Source: Geminocystis sp. NIES-3708 (lineage in GTDB: Bacteria > Cyanobacteriota > Cyanobacteriia > Cyanobacteriales > Cyanobacteriaceae). Taken from it: a stretch of DNA of 64,000 nucleotides. The notes below the pieces were generated by a model, which was not told the DNA's origin, did not search any database, and saw only the letters and a program-made list of their open reading frames with translations. Within the stretch, counting starts at the first letter, position 1, and each line of letters begins with the position of its first letter. The stretch lies in assembly GCF_001548095.1 (NCBI RefSeq), contig NZ_AP014815.1:124001-188000 (forward strand), in the 5' to 3' direction. This document shows, piece after piece, positions 28,421 through 38,100 of this stretch. The translations under genes were made by a program, and so were the position numbers.

Positions 28421-28585
28421 TACTTTGGAGAAGTATATATCAATCATCTCTGAAAAAATTGATCTTTTCAAAAGTGAATTATATCGTTACTTAAATTTCA
28501 ATAAAATTGATAATCTTGAAGATAAAGAGCAGTCATTTCCTTAGAAGAAATACTCAAAATTGAGGACATTTTAGATATGCTTTGG
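28421..28585 (+). pseudogene. Duplicated acnB 3' end, copy 3 (more decayed)
   Basis: The stretch aligns with acnB from about 23801 to 23950. It reads [35 protein letters not shown], then after a 1-base loss LEEILKIEDILDM, compared with acn[48 protein letters not shown]. It has more substitutions than copy 2 and no recognisable terminator. The rest of the gap 28244-28880 shows no gene; only a small palindrome, AGGTAATAATTACCT, at 28599-28613. Confidence 0.85.
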
Positions 28586-28880
28586 ATAATGGTAAAATAG
28601 GTAATAATTACCTGTAATAAATATCTTTCATTATTTTCCGAGATGAAAGAATAAACCAAAAACAAAAATATTATCTAACAGATATATGTTCACTTTTTAA
28701 TAGAATATTCTCCTGATTTAACGTTCTCTTTAGTTATTAATACCACAAAAAGCAATTTAAGCAGAATATATGGTAAAGTGAAATTTTTAAAACAATATGA
28801 ATAAGATGCTTTATAAAATTCTAGTGATTTTGTTTTTTGTGTTCGAGGTACGTCTTTCAAAGCACAAAAAATAGATTAAA

Positions 28881-29510
28881 TTATAAATTATTTTTACCCG
28901 GAGGAATAAAGCGAATTTCGATACGTCTTCTTGTCTCATCAGCTTGACGATTTAATGGGGCTAATTCTCCTGATTGTAAATATAATTGAGCTCCAGAATA
29001 TGCCCTAAATTTAATGTCTTTAAATTCTTCTTTTTTTTGTAACTCTTGCACCACTGCTAAGGCTCTCATTAAGGCTAAATCTGCATTTGAACCCGCATTT
29101 AATTGATTGACTTTCAGTTGATTTCGTGCTACTTTTTCTAAGTTATGATCCAAGTTTCCTGTCAAGCCTAAAACTTGCCCGTCTGTATGTCCAATTACTT
29201 GAATAAAATCAATATTTCTTTCTTGAATAATTTTTTTTATTTGGGGTACAATTACCTCATTTACATACTTTTTTAATTCTGGTTTTAATTGAGCTTTTCC
29301 TGATTCAAACTGAAATTTACCTGATTTTTCATCAATTATAATAGGTGTTGCTGACTGCAATCTTCGATTTAATTCTAAGGATTGAAATAATGCTAGTAAT
29401 AATAAAAAACTCATAATCATAAAAGCATTAGACATTAAATCTGTAAAGGAAGGAAAAACATCTAATTCTTTATTTTCTGTGGTATTTCTTCGGTTTGATC
29501 GAGTTCTCAT
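28881..29510 (-). CDS. MotB/ZorB-like membrane protein with OmpA-like domain
   Basis: A 209-residue protein. Residues 1-20 are polar and cytoplasmic. One transmembrane helix (about 25-44) starts with FPSFTDLMSNAFMIMSFLLL, where D24 occupies the place of the proton-relay aspartate of MotB and ZorB. The periplasmic part has an OmpA/MotB peptidoglycan-binding signature: QVIGHTDGQV, SNADLALMRALAVVQEL and RRRIEIRFIPPG. Such proteins pair with a MotA/ZorA-type channel subunit to make a proton-driven stator-like motor. The partner is the gene at 32361-34412. A truncated copy of its first 83 codons lies at 31253-31504. This copy may be the functional one, displaced by duplication. Confidence 0.85.
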   Translation of the reverse strand: MRTRSNRRNTTENKELDVFPSFTDLMSNAFMIMSFLLLLALFQSLELNRRLQSATPIIIDEKSGKFQFESGKAQLKPELKKYVNEVIVPQIKKIIQERNIDFIQVIGHTDGQVLGLTGNLDHNLEKVARNQLKVNQLNAGSNADLALMRALAVVQELQKKEEFKDIKFRAYSGAQLYLQSGELAPLNRQADETRRRIEIRFIPPGKNNL

Positions 29511-29837
29511 TTTTTATGATAGGATTTTAATGTATTGAATATTTATACATCTGGAAAACTTATTTTAACATCAATAAACCTGACTTTGATCAGTAGAATA
29601 ACAGACTAAAATTATTAATATATATTATTTTTAAGAAAGTATGATCTATTTTAAGGGAGAAAAATAGTGTTATAAATTAAGAGTCAACTAATAAAAAAAA
29701 TGCTAATAAATTAATGTATATTCAAAGGTAAAATAAAAAAAATTAGTCAGATTTTGGAATTAGTCATCGATCATAATCTCATAATTCACATAGGATTACT
29801 ATATTTTAATATCCCGTAATTTGTACGGAGGAAAAGA

Positions 29838-31256
29838 ATGCTTAATTGGTTAAAAAATATCTTCACTAATCCATTATTTTATCTAGGGGGAAAAGGGGTT
29901 TCGTTAGCATGGATTGTTCAAACTATCTTATTAGTAATAATAGTAACTGTTTTAGCCAAAATTTTTAAAAGAATTTTAAAACATAAAATACTATTAAGTT
30001 TAAAAATAAGTGAGAGTAATAGAGAAGTTATTTCCACATTTCTGAGTTTTTTGATTGCTACCATTGGCTATCTAATTGTTATTTATATAATGGGTATAAA
30101 TTTAACTTCTTTAGCCGTTATAATTGGTAGTCTTGGTGTTGGCATCGGCTTTGGTTTTCAGGAATTAACTCGTAATTTGATTAGTGGTATAACTTTATTA
30201 GGAGAAGGCAAATTAAAAGTAGGAGATTTGATCGAATATCAAGGAAAATTGGGCTATATTATGGAAATTTCTATTCGTTGCACTGTGCTAAAAATGTTTG
30301 ATGATTCTGAATTAATTATACCTAATACGGAATTAACTAATAATAATGTAATTAATTGGAATTATAGTAATTGTCAAGGTAGAATTGAAGTATCAATAGG
30401 AGTAGCTTATGGCAGTGATTTATTACTTGTCACTGATGTTTTATTACAGTCAGCTTTTATGGTAAGAGAAGTTTTATCAATTCCTGCTCCTCAAGTTATT
30501 TTTCGGGGTTTTGGCGATAATTCTCTAAATTTTTCATTATGGGTATGGGTAGAAAAAATTAATTTTAGAGTAAAGATTACCAGTTCTTTACTATATGTTA
30601 TTGACTATAATTTTAGAGAAAATAATATCAATATTCCCTTTCCTCAAAGAGATGTTTGGTTACATAATACGAATGATATAAATGATATAAAAATCACCTC
30701 TCAAGCAAATATTAACAATGAAAAATATATTAAATATTTGCTATTAAACGTGAGTCTTTTTCGTAATTTTAATGACTTGCAATTAATTCGTTTAATAGAA
30801 GTAAGTCGTCAAAAATATTTACAGCCTGAAGAAATTTTAATAAAACAGGGAGAGTATGGAGATTTTTTTGCTTTGGTTTTAGAAGGAGAAATAGAAGCAA
30901 TTTTTACAGCAAAAATTACTAAAAAATCAATATTTTTCTTTAAAGAAGGAGAATATTTTGGAGAATTACCGTTACTTTTGAAAACACCTTATCCTACTAC
31001 CATGAAAGCGACAAAACCAACAAGATTATTATTAATCAAAGAAGAAAACTTCTATCATCTCATCAAAGAATATCCTTTTTTAGCAGAGCAAATTATTCAA
31101 GAATTAAATGTGCGTCAAGATATGATTCAAGACTATCAACAACAATTACGAGAAATGGGTTTATTATTACAAGAAGAAAATAAAAATCCTTTATCTTTAA
31201 TTCGTCAATGTTTCCAACAAATTTTTAACACACCATTAGATATCACCAAAAATTAA
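29838..31256 (+). CDS. MscS-family mechanosensitive channel with C-terminal cyclic-nucleotide-binding domain
   Basis: A 472-residue protein. Transmembrane segments lie at about 22-44 and 65-86, followed by the pore helix (LAVIIGSLGVGIGFGFQELT, about 91-112, with the glycine pattern of MscS TM3). The MscS beta domain comes next (LISGITLLGEGKLKVGDLIE ... MFDDSELIIPNTELT), and the C-terminal cNMP-binding beta-roll is at about 310-430 (QKYLQPEEILIKQGEYGDFF and FKEGEYFGELPLLL). MscS-cNMP fusions are typical of cyanobacteria and may be ligand-gated. Strong ribosome site GGAGG before ATG 29838. It lies between a full and a truncated copy of the ZorB-like gene and opposes both. Confidence 0.93.
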   Translation: MLNWLKNIFTNPLFYLGGKGVSLAWIVQTILLVIIVTVLAKIFKRILKHKILLSLKISESNREVISTFLSFLIATIGYLIVIYIMGINLTSLAVIIGSLGVGIGFGFQELTRNLISGITLLGEGKLKVGDLIEYQGKLGYIMEISIRCTVLKMFDDSELIIPNTELTNNNVINWNYSNCQGRIEVSIGVAYGSDLLLVTDVLLQSAFMVREVLSIPAPQVIFRGFGDNSLNFSLWVWVEKINFRVKITSSLLYVIDYNFRENNINIPFPQRDVWLHNTNDINDIKITSQANINNEKYIKYLLLNVSLFRNFNDLQLIRLIEVSRQKYLQPEEILIKQGEYGDFFALVLEGEIEAIFTAKITKKSIFFFKEGEYFGELPLLLKTPYPTTMKATKPTRLLLIKEENFYHLIKEYPFLAEQIIQELNVRQDMIQDYQQQLREMGLLLQEENKNPLSLIRQCFQQIFNTPLDITKN

Positions 31257-31504
31257 AAATATTGTCTTAAATCTTTATTTAATTCTGCACTTCCTGATTT
31301 AAACTTAAAATTACCTGATTTTTTATCAATTATTATCGGCGTTGTAGATTGTAATTTTCTATTTAATTCTAAGGATTGAAATAAGGCTAATAATAAAAAA
31401 CTAATAATCATAAAAGCATTTGACATCAAATCTGTGAAGTAAGGAAACACATCTAAATCTTTATTATCACTGGTATTTCTTCGGTTCCATCGAACATTTC
31501 TCAT
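31253..31504 (-). pseudogene. Truncated duplicate of the MotB/ZorB-like gene
   Basis: The 83-codon frame repeats the N-terminus of the 28881-29510 protein: RRNTSDNKDLDVFPYFTDLM, MIISFLLLALFQSLELN and TPIIIDKKSGNFKFKSGSAE correspond to its first 83 residues. It then stops (RQYF) exactly where the oppositely oriented MscS gene ends. The leader TTTTATGATAGGATTTTAAT is also shared (29514-29533 and 31505-31525 regions). The OmpA-like domain is missing, so it cannot bind peptidoglycan. It probably marks the original gene position directly downstream of the ZorA-like gene. Confidence 0.85.
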
Positions 31505-31575
31505 ATTTTTATGATAGGATTTTAATATAGTGATTAATTATAAATATTTATAAAATCTTAGAAAAGTATTTTAAC

Positions 31576-31890
31576 ATGAATAATGTTACAGAAGATAAAT
31601 TAACTATTCTAAAAAAACAAATAAGAGTAATAAAATCAGAAATTCAAGAAGAATATCAAATAGAAGAATTAGGCTTATTTGGCTCTTATATCAGAGGGGA
31701 AGAAACAGAAAATAGTGATATTGATATATTGATTAAGTTTAAATCAGACGCAAGATTTGGGCTAGTTACATACTGTGAATTAGAAAACTTATTAAGTGAA
31801 AAATTAGGGAAGAAAGTAGATTTAGTGATGAAAGATTATTTAAAACCTCACCTTAGTCAATATATTTTAAATGAGGTAGTTTATCTATGA
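31576..31890 (+). CDS. MNT-family minimal nucleotidyltransferase (MntA-like antitoxin)
   Basis: A 104-residue nucleotidyltransferase with the GSX10DXD signature: GLFGSYIRGEETENSDIDIL, G36-S37 and D48/D50; a further conserved region is KKVDLVMKDYLKP. In HEPN-MNT (type VII) toxin-antitoxin systems this enzyme AMPylates the HEPN RNase toxin and silences it. The ATG of the HEPN gene overlaps its stop by 4 bp (ATGA), so the two are coupled. It is inserted on the plus strand between the truncated ZorB-like copy and the ZorA-like gene. Appears intact. Confidence 0.92.
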   Translation: MNNVTEDKLTILKKQIRVIKSEIQEEYQIEELGLFGSYIRGEETENSDIDILIKFKSDARFGLVTYCELENLLSEKLGKKVDLVMKDYLKPHLSQYILNEVVYL

Positions 31891-32228
31891 CTAAAAGAGA
31901 ATTAAAAGATTATTTAGAAGATATTTTAGAAACATTATTAATTATTGAAACATTTACAGATGATTTAATTTTTGATTCTTTTGTTAATGATACAAAAACT
32001 TTATTTGCCATAAATCACGCCATAGAAAGAATAGGAGAAGCGACTAAAAATATTCCTGAAAATATAAGAATAAAATACCCTCATATAAAATGGAAAGGAT
32101 TGAGTGGTATGAGAGATAAAATTATTCATTATTATTTTGGTATTAATTATCAAATTGTCTGGGATACTATCACAATAGACTTACCTATATTAAAACCAGT
32201 AATTGAGGATATTATGAAAAACCTTTAA
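31887..32228 (+). CDS. HEPN-domain ribonuclease toxin (HepT-like, DUF86)
   Basis: A 113-residue DUF86/HepT protein. The catalytic RX4HXY motif is intact: R76-DKII-H81-Y-Y83 in GMRDKIIHYYFGIN. The INHAIERIGEATKNIP helix is also typical. The toxin cleaves RNA and is neutralised by the upstream MntA-like protein, whose stop it overlaps. This is the one complete toxin-antitoxin pair of the island. The pair separates the ZorA-like gene from the ZorB-like remnant, and so probably inserted there later. Confidence 0.92.
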   Translation: MTKRELKDYLEDILETLLIIETFTDDLIFDSFVNDTKTLFAINHAIERIGEATKNIPENIRIKYPHIKWKGLSGMRDKIIHYYFGINYQIVWDTITIDLPILKPVIEDIMKNL

Positions 32229-32267
32229 CTAGGAATTATAAATTAAATATTAAGATTAAACTATTGT

Positions 32268-32346
32268 CGGTTAGGTTGGGGCATCAAAACCCAAGGGCAA
32301 CAAAAAAACTCTGTGTTGGGTTTTAGTTCGTTTAAACAAACCTACG
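32268..32346. repeat. Interspersed GTTGGGTTT/AACCTACG-type intergenic repeat
   Basis: The sequence holds GGTTAGGTTGGGGCATC ... AAAACCCAAG ... TGTTGGGTTTTAGTTCG ... AAACCTACG, a set of half-inverted TTGGGTT/AACCCAA words. A related stretch lies at 49115-49202. Such hairpin-rich words are common intergenic repeats in cyanobacteria. It sits between the HEPN gene and the end of the ZorA-like gene and could act as a bidirectional terminator. Confidence 0.4.
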
Positions 32347-32360
32347 AAAAGCATTGCTAC

Positions 32361-34412
32361 TTATTTTTTCCATAAATTTTGCCAATCTTCATCCCACATT
32401 TTCTGCCAATCCTCATTCCAAAATCTTTCCGATTCCCCATCAGATTTTTTTCGGCTAGATGACTTGTTTTGATTATAAGAATTTTCAAATAATTTTCTCA
32501 TTAAAAGTAACATAAATTTTTCATTTTTTTCTAATAATTTTAATCTTTCTTCTAACTCTTTATTAATTTTCTCTAAACTTTTGAATAATTCAGAATAACT
32601 ATTAGTATTTTTAACAGTACTTTCTCCTAATTTTAACAAAATTTCTCGACTGATATTAGTCATTTCTGAATATCGCTCATTATTTTTAACGGTATTTTCT
32701 CCTAATTTTAATAAAATTTCTCGACTGGTATTCGTCATTTCTAAATATCGATCATTAATAGTGTTAATATTAGATTCAATTTGATTAACATTTTGGGATA
32801 ATTGTACCATTTTATCTGTAGAAACTTCTAAAGTTTTAACATTAATAGCAATCGGCTTTACTATTTCACTTAACTGTTTAATCACACTAACAAATATCTC
32901 TTGAATAGTTGCTAAATTTGTCGTTGTTTTCGCTAAACCTTCATTAAATTTACTTTGCTTAATTGCCTCTGCTGAGTTTATAAAAATATTAGCACTTTTA
33001 TCTAAGAGTTCGATCGAAGTCTTAAACTGTTGATAATTGGGAGTAACTCCTACCATTTTATTAATAGAAGCATCAAAAGTTTTAATATTAATTTCGAGAG
33101 GTTGAATAGCCTGATTAAGAATATTAATCATATCCAAAAGGGGTTGCTGAATTGCCATTAAATTATTAGTAGCAATCACAAGTTTTTCACTAAATTGACT
33201 TTCCTTGATAGTATTCGCAGAATCAGCGAATAAAACCGAACTTTCCTCTAAACTCTCACTAGCTTTTTTCAATTCTTGATAAATATTTAAAGCTAAATCA
33301 GTAGCTTTTTTACTATCATTATTAAAACTAATTACACTTTGGGTTAACTCTTTTGTCGATGCGGTAAACTCCCCTTGAGTTTGAGCTAAATTATCCGTAA
33401 TTTTCTCTAAATTTTCACTAAATTTACTCGCCTCTATACGAGTAGAAGCAGTTAAAATAAGATTAGCACTGTGATCAAAACTTTCAATATTTTTTCTGAG
33501 AATTGGCATCATTCTTTGGAGACTTTCTACTTGATTTTCCAGGGATTTTGTTGATAATTGAAAAATATTTGCCCCAGTATTAATCGTACTAGAAGCATCT
33601 AATAAACTTTGATAAACTTGATAAGCTAATTGTTGTGATTTCTCATTTTCTTCAGCAATTTTATCTGCGGCTTTTTTAAAAGTCCGCTCTAAAACTTGCC
33701 CTACATTTTCATGAAATCTTGTTAAAAATTCTGTTTGTTTATCCACCATTTTATTCACAGCTTTATCTAATCTAGTGTCACCTTCTACTAAAGGCTTATA
33801 AATATTATCGAGATAGTCTTCTAAATTATTAAGTAAGGAATTTTTCTCTAAAATAATATTATATTTAAGATTAATAATCGTTAAAATAGAGGCACATAAT
33901 AAACCGATTAAACTGGTAATAAAAGCAATTCCCATACTTTGCAAAGGTTGCTGTAATTTACTTGTTAAATCGATAATGTTTGTACCGTCATTATTAATAA
34001 TTTGACTGATACTATTTAAGTTTAAAGTGATGCCTAAAAATGTGCCTAATAAACCAAAAGCTAATAGTAAATTAGGAATAGTTTTAGTGATATATTCTGC
34101 TTCTTCACAACGAATATTGTCATTCAAAAAAGTAATAGTTTCTTGGTGATAAACTCCATCAATTAAAGCAATAGTATTAACATTTTCTATTTGTTGACTT
34201 ACTTTAGTAAATCTTTGTTGTAAGAGATTAATAAACCTAGGTTGTATTCCTTGACTATCACCGTTAACTAATCTTCTTGTTTTCTTTTCTAAATCTTGTA
34301 AATGAAGGTATAAATTACGTCTGATCAAGCCCGATAAAATAGCAGGTAAAATAACAAAAATAACTGTTGTTATTGTTAACCATAAAGGAAAAATTTTAAA
34401 TGTTTCTAGCAT
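32361..34412 (-). CDS. MotA/TolQ/ZorA-like channel protein with long helical tail
   Basis: A 683-residue protein. Hydrophobic helices lie at about 9-29, 110-131 and 158-182; the last two carry LLLAFGLLGTFLGITLNL and SMGIAFITSLIGLLCASIL, the MotA/ExbB/ZorA proton-channel pattern. Residues about 200-650 form a long, mostly helical, low-complexity tail with three degenerate repeats of about 105 residues (SANxIxxSxFxExLxxxTxNLAxxQ) and a 25-residue tandem repeat near the end (RYxEMTNxSREILLKLGExT). The C-terminus is tryptophan-rich (FWNEDWQKMWDEDWQNLW). ZorA of the Zorya anti-phage system has the same channel-plus-tail plan. ZorC/ZorD are absent; the nearby partners are a tubulin-like and a vWA protein. 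Confidence 0.85.
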   Translation of the reverse strand: MLETFKIFPLWLTITTVIFVILPAILSGLIRRNLYLHLQDLEKKTRRLVNGDSQGIQPRFINLLQQRFTKVSQQIENVNTIALIDGVYHQETITFLNDNIRCEEAEYITKTIPNLLLAFGLLGTFLGITLNLNSISQIINNDGTNIIDLTSKLQQPLQSMGIAFITSLIGLLCASILTIINLKYNIILEKNSLLNNLEDYLDNIYKPLVEGDTRLDKAVNKMVDKQTEFLTRFHENVGQVLERTFKKAADKIAEENEKSQQLAYQVYQSLLDASSTINTGANIFQLSTKSLENQVESLQRMMPILRKNIESFDHSANLILTASTRIEASKFSENLEKITDNLAQTQGEFTASTKELTQSVISFNNDSKKATDLALNIYQELKKASESLEESSVLFADSANTIKESQFSEKLVIATNNLMAIQQPLLDMINILNQAIQPLEINIKTFDASINKMVGVTPNYQQFKTSIELLDKSANIFINSAEAIKQSKFNEGLAKTTTNLATIQEIFVSVIKQLSEIVKPIAINVKTLEVSTDKMVQLSQNVNQIESNINTINDRYLEMTNTSREILLKLGENTVKNNERYSEMTNISREILLKLGESTVKNTNSYSELFKSLEKINKELEERLKLLEKNEKFMLLLMRKLFENSYNQNKSSSRKKSDGESERFWNEDWQKMWDEDWQNLWKK
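32603..32752 (-). repeat. 75-bp tandem repeat inside the ZorA-like gene
   Basis: Two adjacent 75-bp units, nearly identical (TTAACxGTAxTTTCTCC at 32611 and 32686), encode the 25-residue units RYLEMTNTSREILLKLGEN and RYSEMTNISREILLKLGES. The period is a multiple of three, so copy-number change lengthens or shortens the tail without a frameshift. Confidence 0.8.
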
Positions 34413-34456
34413 GATGTTGATTGTGATTATAGGGTTTATAATTTAACCTGATTATT

Positions 34457-34855
34457 TTATAACATCCAATTATCTAACTTTATTTCTGGGATACGTTGAT
34501 AATGACAAGTATTATTAGTTACTAAAATTAAATTTTCGATTAATGCAACACTAGCAATAAGTAAATCAAAATCGGCAACAATATTACCTTATTTTCGTAA
34601 TAAGGCTTTTAATTCACCAAATTTTTTTAGACTATTATTACCGAATGATAATACTGAAATATTTTGAAGAAAGTCATCTATAGTCTTTAAATTATCATCT
34701 ATTGTACTAGAATTATAAGTACCAAAATATAACTCTGATACGTTAATTTAACAAATACATACTTGATGAAAACCTATTTTCAACAATTTATTTTGTACTG
34801 ATATTTTACCTTTTAACCAGTAAATACAAGCATTCGTATCTAATAAATATCTCAT
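34457..34855 (-). pseudogene. VapC-like PIN-domain toxin, two nonsense codons
   Basis: Reading leftward from ATG 34855: MRYLLDTNACIYWLKGKISV ..., stop, INVSELYFGTYNSS ..., stop, GNIVADFDLLIASVALIENL ... ending LDNWML at 34457. The frame is otherwise continuous over 133 codons and carries the PIN motifs (LLDTNACIYWLKG, NVSELYFG, DFDLLIASVA). Two separate in-frame stops (codons 36 and 89) make it dead. The antitoxin-like gene upstream is still open. Gene order and spacing are those of vapBC. Confidence 0.85.
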
Positions 34856-34860
34856 GTGAT

Positions 34861-35076
34861 TTATATTGATTCTAAATTATTATTTCTACTACGATAAATT
34901 TCTTCTATTATTTCTTCCTCTATTTTAGTATCTTCCCATTTTCCAAAAGTATTTAATAACTTTTCATTATCATAGTTATTATTGTCTTTGTTTAAGTTTT
35001 TTTGCACAATTCTTTCAATAATTAACTCTAATTGTTTCATTGTTAAATTCTCTAATATTCTGGTAGGTTTATTCAT
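34861..35076 (-). CDS. Probable VapB-type antitoxin (71 aa)
   Basis: A 71-residue acidic protein ending 5 bp before the broken VapC-like gene. The C-terminal part (FGKWEDTKIEEEIIEEIYRS) resembles the toxin-binding tail of cyanobacterial VapB antitoxins, with G-x-W-x-D and an E-rich helix. The N-terminal half (RILENLTMKQLELIIERIVQ) is helical. Identification rests largely on its position before a PIN gene. It may no longer be under selection, as its toxin is inactivated. Confidence 0.65.
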   Translation of the reverse strand: MNKPTRILENLTMKQLELIIERIVQKNLNKDNNNYDNEKLLNTFGKWEDTKIEEEIIEEIYRSRNNNLESI

Positions 35077-35191
35077 GGTAAATTTCCCTTAAAGTAACTT
35101 TAATTTGGTCATTAAATTTATTATAGAAAAAATTATGAAATAATGATTTAATTACCTTATAAGTTTAAGCCTATCTTTTAATTTTTAATTG

Positions 35192-38100
35192 TTATAAACC
35201 TCCGATAATTTTTTTAGCTTTGTCAAATTCATCGTCACTTAAGTCACCAGCTTTGCGTAAATCGATTAAATCTTTCATGGTGACTCTTTCCCATTTTTTT
35301 AAAAACTCTTTCTCAGCTTCTTCTGTCATTTGGTTAGAATTATCATGCCAATAATCAGATTCATTTTCATAAATAACATCAGCTTCTAAAACTTCCGTAT
35401 CTTTAACATTATTAGTTTGATTATGGTTTCCGTTATTTTGATTATTGCCTGACTTTAATCGTTTCTGCTGTTGCTCATTTTTTCTTCCTGATAAGGAAGG
35501 TTTTTTGTTGACAATTTCGTCTTTTTGTGCATCATTGACAATCTTAACAAATCGATCGTATATTCTTTTTAAGATACCATCTTTACCTAAAGAAGTTCGA
35601 TCAGGACGTTCACCTAAAACCAGTTTTTTCTGATTATAATTGATGTCATATTCTGTCAATTTTTCCAATTCATCGACAAAATTAATCAAGTTACGATAAT
35701 AAAAATCTTGGAATAAATTAGGATTTACCCTTACTTCTTCTTCAATATTTTTAACCGTATCAGCTAAATACTTTCTGATAGTTTCATTTTGACTAATACT
35801 CTCTAAGGCTTCTTCCCAAATACCACTAATTTCTAGCCCATAAGTTTCCCCTCTTAACTCGTCTTCTAATTCTAAATAATAACTATTATTATCGAGATTT
35901 TTCTGAATTTTACCGAAAGCTAAACAAGTATAAAAGTCATCCTGCAATAATTCCATTTCTCGCCCATCAGGGGGAATAATATCAAGGAAGAAAACTTGAG
36001 AGTCATTATGTAAATTATAACCATCATAGAGTCTTTTCTGACGCTCATATTGTTCTCTTAATTCTTTTAATCCGTTAATAATTCTTAAAGGAAAACCACC
36101 AAATTCCTTGATAATAAATATTTCATTTTTAGTTTGTATCGGCACTAACATATCAGATGAAATAGGAATGTCTTTTAGTAAATCTTTAAACTGCTTATTT
36201 TCTCTGTCATCAGTTTGTTTAAAGGCAACAACTTGTTTTGTTTTATCCTCTTCATTTATAAAATAAGGGGCATTACTATTTAAAGGTAATAAAACATCTG
36301 CTTCATCAATGATTTGTTTTAAACGAATTCGCCCATCAGAAAAGGGATATTTCTGCACAAAACGATTGACAACTGACTCTGTTAAATCTAAGGTTTTATC
36401 ACCAAATTTAGCCTCAATATTACCATCAATGCTTTGACTTAATTCTTTATCATCGATAATTCTTCCTACCGTGAAAAAGTGCAGTAAAGAAGGTGGCAAA
36501 GTTACACTTTCATTAATTTTATGACTCACTTCTACCAGTAAGTTTCTTCTTTCTCGATCAGGTAACAAAGTTTGATAATATTGATCATTATCATCAGCTT
36601 CAAATACTGCCTCCCCGTTAATTTCATCATCGTCAATGTGGCTTAAATCTTCTGCTTTTCTGTTATAAAATCCTTCTAAATCTTGCAAAAGATTATAAAA
36701 GTTACTGGTTTTTGTTTTTAACTCTAAGACTAATTGTCTTAAATTTGTGACAATTTTAAAAGCTTCTTCTGTTAAGGTTAAATCAAAGTTACGCTTAATC
36801 AGTTTATTGATTTCTTGAATCCCTTGATTTGCATCCTCTTGAAACTCTTTATTTTTAGTATTGTTAGATTTACCTCCAATGCCTAAAAAACCTTTTTTAT
36901 CGGTTTCAATATCTTCAAATCTTTGACAAGAATCTTGCCATTTTTTATCAATATTTTCGATAGTAACAAAGGAAGTAGCTTTTTCTTTTTCTTCTTCTAA
37001 TTCTTTGACATATTCATTTAATTTAGTTAACAATGCTTCTAACCAACCTCGACTATTATCTAAGGCAAAATGAGGGTTAGTAGGTTCGAGTAAATTACTT
37101 AAATAATTAAGAATATCTTGAGTAAATTGTTTCTCTAATTTGATACTATTTTTCTGTAATTGGGTCAACCATACACCCCTAATATTTTCAGTTTCTCCAA
37201 ACTGTACTTTTTTAAATTGGCTCTTGATTTCGCTACGAATTTTATCAATAAATCTTTGTCTATCCTCAGCATTTTTACAGTTATCAATTTCCTGTTGATT
37301 TTTACTTAACCAAGTTTTTAATATCTGTTTAAATGTCTTGTCATTTTCTTGGGTAATTGCCTCTAGTTTTGCTTTAAAAATATTGGGGTTAGTTTCATTT
37401 TGAGATTGCCAATTTAATAAAAATTTATCTAATAATTCTGCTGAATCTGGGCTTTGCCCTTCACCGTATAACCAGAAGTTAATTAGTTTTATTTTAACTT
37501 TATTTAAACAGATAGCAATAGTTAAATCACGGGGAAAATAAATTTTCGCTAATCCAAAGGTTAAATATTTTTGGGTATTATAACGAGGATGCTGATCATT
37601 TGGCTCTCTACTAAATACTAATTTATAATTATCTCTATTACCTCTAACTGGTACGTTTATTTCTTCTGCAAAATCTGCAAATATTTTATGAGCAATTATT
37701 TGGGATAACTTTTCTTTTCTCAAGATTTTATGCCCACTATTAGTGCGATTTCCGACTAAATAAACAAAGTCAAAAGGAGGACGATTTTCCTTGACAGAAA
37801 ATAAATTTACGGGATCATAATTAGCATTAAAATTTGTACCTTGAGCAGTATAATAATTTAATTCTTTTAAGGCGGCGTAAGTGTTAGCTTTCACACTGGG
37901 AGTATTGCCGTATAATTCTGGTGCGATAATCAAATAAGCTGTAATTTCGCTATCGATTTCGTAGCCGTATTTTTCTCTTAAACTATATGCCATGTCTATA
38001 AATGTACCGCTTCCTGTACCTCCACATAGCGAACCAATTATAATAATATTAGTACCAGGTTCAACTACAATATTTTTACTGAGTAATTTTTGAGCATGAC

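Noticed and set aside
28881-34412. Canonical Zorya anti-phage system
   Set aside because: ZorA- and ZorB-like proteins are present, but no ZorC, ZorD helicase or ZorE nuclease gene is found in the surrounding sequence.
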